Below, piece after piece: positions 61,966 through 64,000 of a stretch of DNA of 64,000 nt. Every line of letters starts with the position of its first letter. The first letter of the stretch is position 1. This DNA comes from Homarus americanus (lineage: Eukaryota; Arthropoda; Malacostraca; Decapoda; Nephropidae): the NCBI RefSeq assembly GCF_018991925.1, contig NW_024744482.1, positions 166,001 through 230,000 on the forward strand. The letters run 5' to 3'. The position numbers and the translations under genes are program-made. The notes below the pieces were generated by a model. It saw only the letters and a list, made by a program, of their open reading frames with translations. It had not been told where the DNA came from and ran no database searches.

Positions 61966-62175
61966 ATGATTGGTATATTCATCATTATGCACCATCATTA
62001 TACACCATTATTATACACTCATTATACACCATCATTATCACCTGCTTTATATTCATCATTATACACCATCATTATACACCATCATTATACACTATTATTA
62101 TACACCATCATTATCACCTTATTTATCATCATTATACGCCATCATTATCACCTGTATCAACATCATTATACACGT
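61966..62175 (+). repeat. cattatacaccat repeat
   Basis: The 12-13-mer catcattatacac recurs about 12 times. Confidence 0.88.
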
Positions 62176-62253
62176 CTCAACAAGCTAGCGCCTCGGGTCA
62201 CCTCTACCAAGATATAAGCCTACGGGATGAACCTGCCAAGAGACGAAATAATT

Positions 62254-62325
62254 CCTAACCTAACTTAACCTAACAATAGACTAAATAATTCCTAACCTAA
62301 CCTAACCTAACCTAACCTAACACAA
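62254..62325 (+). repeat. interstitial (CCTAA)n, seven perfect units
   Basis: CCTAA repeats exactly at 62291-62325, preceded by a shorter, partly duplicated block. Orientation is opposite to the TTAGG block at 61713. Confidence 0.93.
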
Positions 62326-62508
62326 GGAGAGTCAGTATAATCAGTAGTCTAACACAGAATATACCCGTAGTTAAGCATATATTGTACTGTAAGGAAAAGG
62401 GCTATCGTAGACAAGGAGTAACTGACCTCAACGATACCAACTTCTCGTTATCAATCACAAGTAACGATATCATTCATAAAGAGAGGGTGATAAACATATA
62501 GTGTGTGT

Positions 62509-62557
62509 GTCTGGTCTGTCTGTCTGTCTGTATGTCTGTCTGTCTGTCTGGTCTGCC

Positions 62558-62589
<32 letters not shown>
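62509..62589 (+). repeat. (CTGT)n microsatellite
   Basis: TCTG tetramers with a few interruptions. A shorter relative lies at 8677-8709. Confidence 0.95.
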
Positions 62590-62642
62590 CGTATACCCTC
62601 TAATTTATCTTTGTAATTTATGAATACAAAAATTTATATTTC

Positions 62643-62886
62643 TCGTACTAAAGGGATTAAATCATCGTACTCAAGGGCTAAATCATCGTACTCAAGGGGT
62701 TAAATCATCGTACTTAAGGGGTTAAATCATCGTACTCTATGGTTAAGTCATCGTATTCAAGGGGTTAAGTCATCGTACTCAAGGGCTAAATCATCGTACT
62801 CAAGGGCTAAATCATCGTACTCAAGGGGTAAAATGAGTGTACTCAAAGGGTTAAATCATCGTACTTAAGGGGTTAAATCATCCTTC
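62643..62886 (+). repeat. 22-bp minisatellite, about 11 copies
   Basis: The unit is aaggggttaaatcatcgtac plus tc, with loss of a G or T in several copies. Confidence 0.92.
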
Positions 62887-62966
62887 TCTTCAGGTTATAT
62901 AATACGTCCTAGAGAAAAAAAATGTAATCCAACGAACAATAATTAAAACGGGACTCCCAACCTCCA

Positions 62967-63027
<61 letters not shown>

Positions 63028-64000
63028 GAAAAAAGAGAGAAAGAGATTGAAAAAAAGAGAGGAGGAAAAAAAATAAAGAAAAAGAGAGAATTAAAAAAAG
63101 AAAAAAGAGATAGCTCGTTAAATCGGGAATGCCGAAGCGGACAGTGTGAGTTCTTCTTCTTTGTTCAGCTCTGGTGAGGTCAGCGGGTCGGGAAACATTA
63201 AAACCTCGCCAGCAGATTTCGGGAAAGGTTCAAAATCTCTTTAAATATGGATTAGAGACTTCAAGCACTTTTGATTCCACTAATATAACCTGGAAAGTGA
63301 ACGATTGATTTGTGTTTTTTACTTTATAAGCGGGTTTTATGTGTATTTTTTTACAGTGAGATTATTTTTTTTAGTTTTATTGCTTTCGTTTTTTTAAGTT
63401 TTATTGCTTTTTTTTACAGTCAGTTTTCATTGTTTTTGTTATTGTTTTTGTATTTCAATTGTCGTAAATCTGAGTATTTTATTTATTTATTTATTATGAT
63501 TTTAATCGAACTGTTATTATTTCAAAGGCGTTTTATTCACGGTTTCTATAAAAATTTTGCATCTTAATATACTTAACTTTATATCACAAACGTAATCCTT
63601 ACTTTATCTTATCAAAATTCAATCTTAATTTACTTATTCCTATTTCATAATCTTTTTCTTCCTCATTTTTTCCCTATCTTTCTTGAGGGATTTTCTTTAT
63701 CTTGCTTTTATTCCCCAAATACTTTATTTCTATTTTTTACCTTTTTAGGGAATTTTAACTGAGTCACTTTTTTCCTTTTTATTTTGTCTGGGGTTGGTCG
63801 CCACATATAAATTTGCTTTTATTGGATGACTGCATGAGTGGGCATACAGTAACCTTACGACCACAAAGTAAAGGTTAAATATAAAATACTAACTGGATGC
63901 TTTAAAAAAATCTTACGACCAGAAAAATAATCACATCTTCATCTTCTCCTGTAATTAAAAATCCCACGAACAAAACAAAAAGTATAAAAAAAGCAATATA

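Larger units (their letters stand above)
54371..64000 (-). other. grh upstream intron or 5' region
   Basis: This interval lies 5' of the PLTAATTAM exon on the grh strand. The exon starts in phase 0 behind a good acceptor, so at least one further coding exon lies upstream, but none could be recognised. The interval holds candidate plus-strand exons, a CRE-site cluster, several minisatellites and microsatellites. The last 1 kb (63.0-64.0) is AT-rich and featureless to my reading. Confidence 0.5.

Overview
The window looks like a piece of a large, repeat-rich arthropod genome, most likely a decapod crustacean. Microsatellites are very dense: long (GT)n, (GA)n, (AT)n and (AAT)n runs, and dozens of minisatellites. 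Scattered (TTAGG)n/(CCTAA)n blocks match the arthropod telomere unit. The few recognisable coding segments have spliceosomal introns. There is nothing bacterial here: no operons, no rRNA and no CRISPR. The decapod assignment is an inference from this texture and from the encoded protein.

One gene is identified with good support: part of grainyhead (grh), encoding the Grainyhead/CP2-family transcription factor of epidermis and cuticle, on the minus strand. Two coding exons are visible. The upstream one (54213-54370) encodes the conserved [12 protein letters not shown]...YEYYK block. The downstream one (11478-12243) encodes the Pro/Ser/Tyr-rich linker ending in DLPSPADSGI...TPRDQ. Splice sites are canonical and phases match exactly (2 nt + 1 nt, giving Gly), so they can join directly across an intron of about 42 kb. 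The CP2 DNA-binding domain, the dimerisation domain and the extreme N-terminus are not visible, so the gene is partial.

Layout. Positions 1-11477 are downstream intron with many minisatellites, one of them an AP-1-site array (7.87-8.10 kb). Positions 12244-54212 are the giant intron. It holds polypyrimidine and polypurine tracts, G-rich arrays, a 28-bp minisatellite of about 26 copies, two tRNA-derived SINE-like pieces, a 66-bp Tc1/mariner-type MITE, a foldback minisatellite at 53.3-53.6 kb, and a few low-repeat islands that may be enhancers or stray exons. Positions 54371-64000 are upstream grh intron or 5' flank. This part has two candidate plus-strand exons with compatible phase (55.2 and 55.8 kb), a 29-bp array, and a notable cluster of nine perfect TGACGTCA (CRE) palindromes at 59.05-59.81 kb. 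Five of those are spaced exactly 32 bp apart.

The best candidates for something undescribed are the bZIP-site arrays, CRE upstream and AP-1 downstream, in and around a cuticle master regulator, and the unassigned antisense exon pair. Nearly all other open frames follow from repeat period or strand-biased composition and were rejected.
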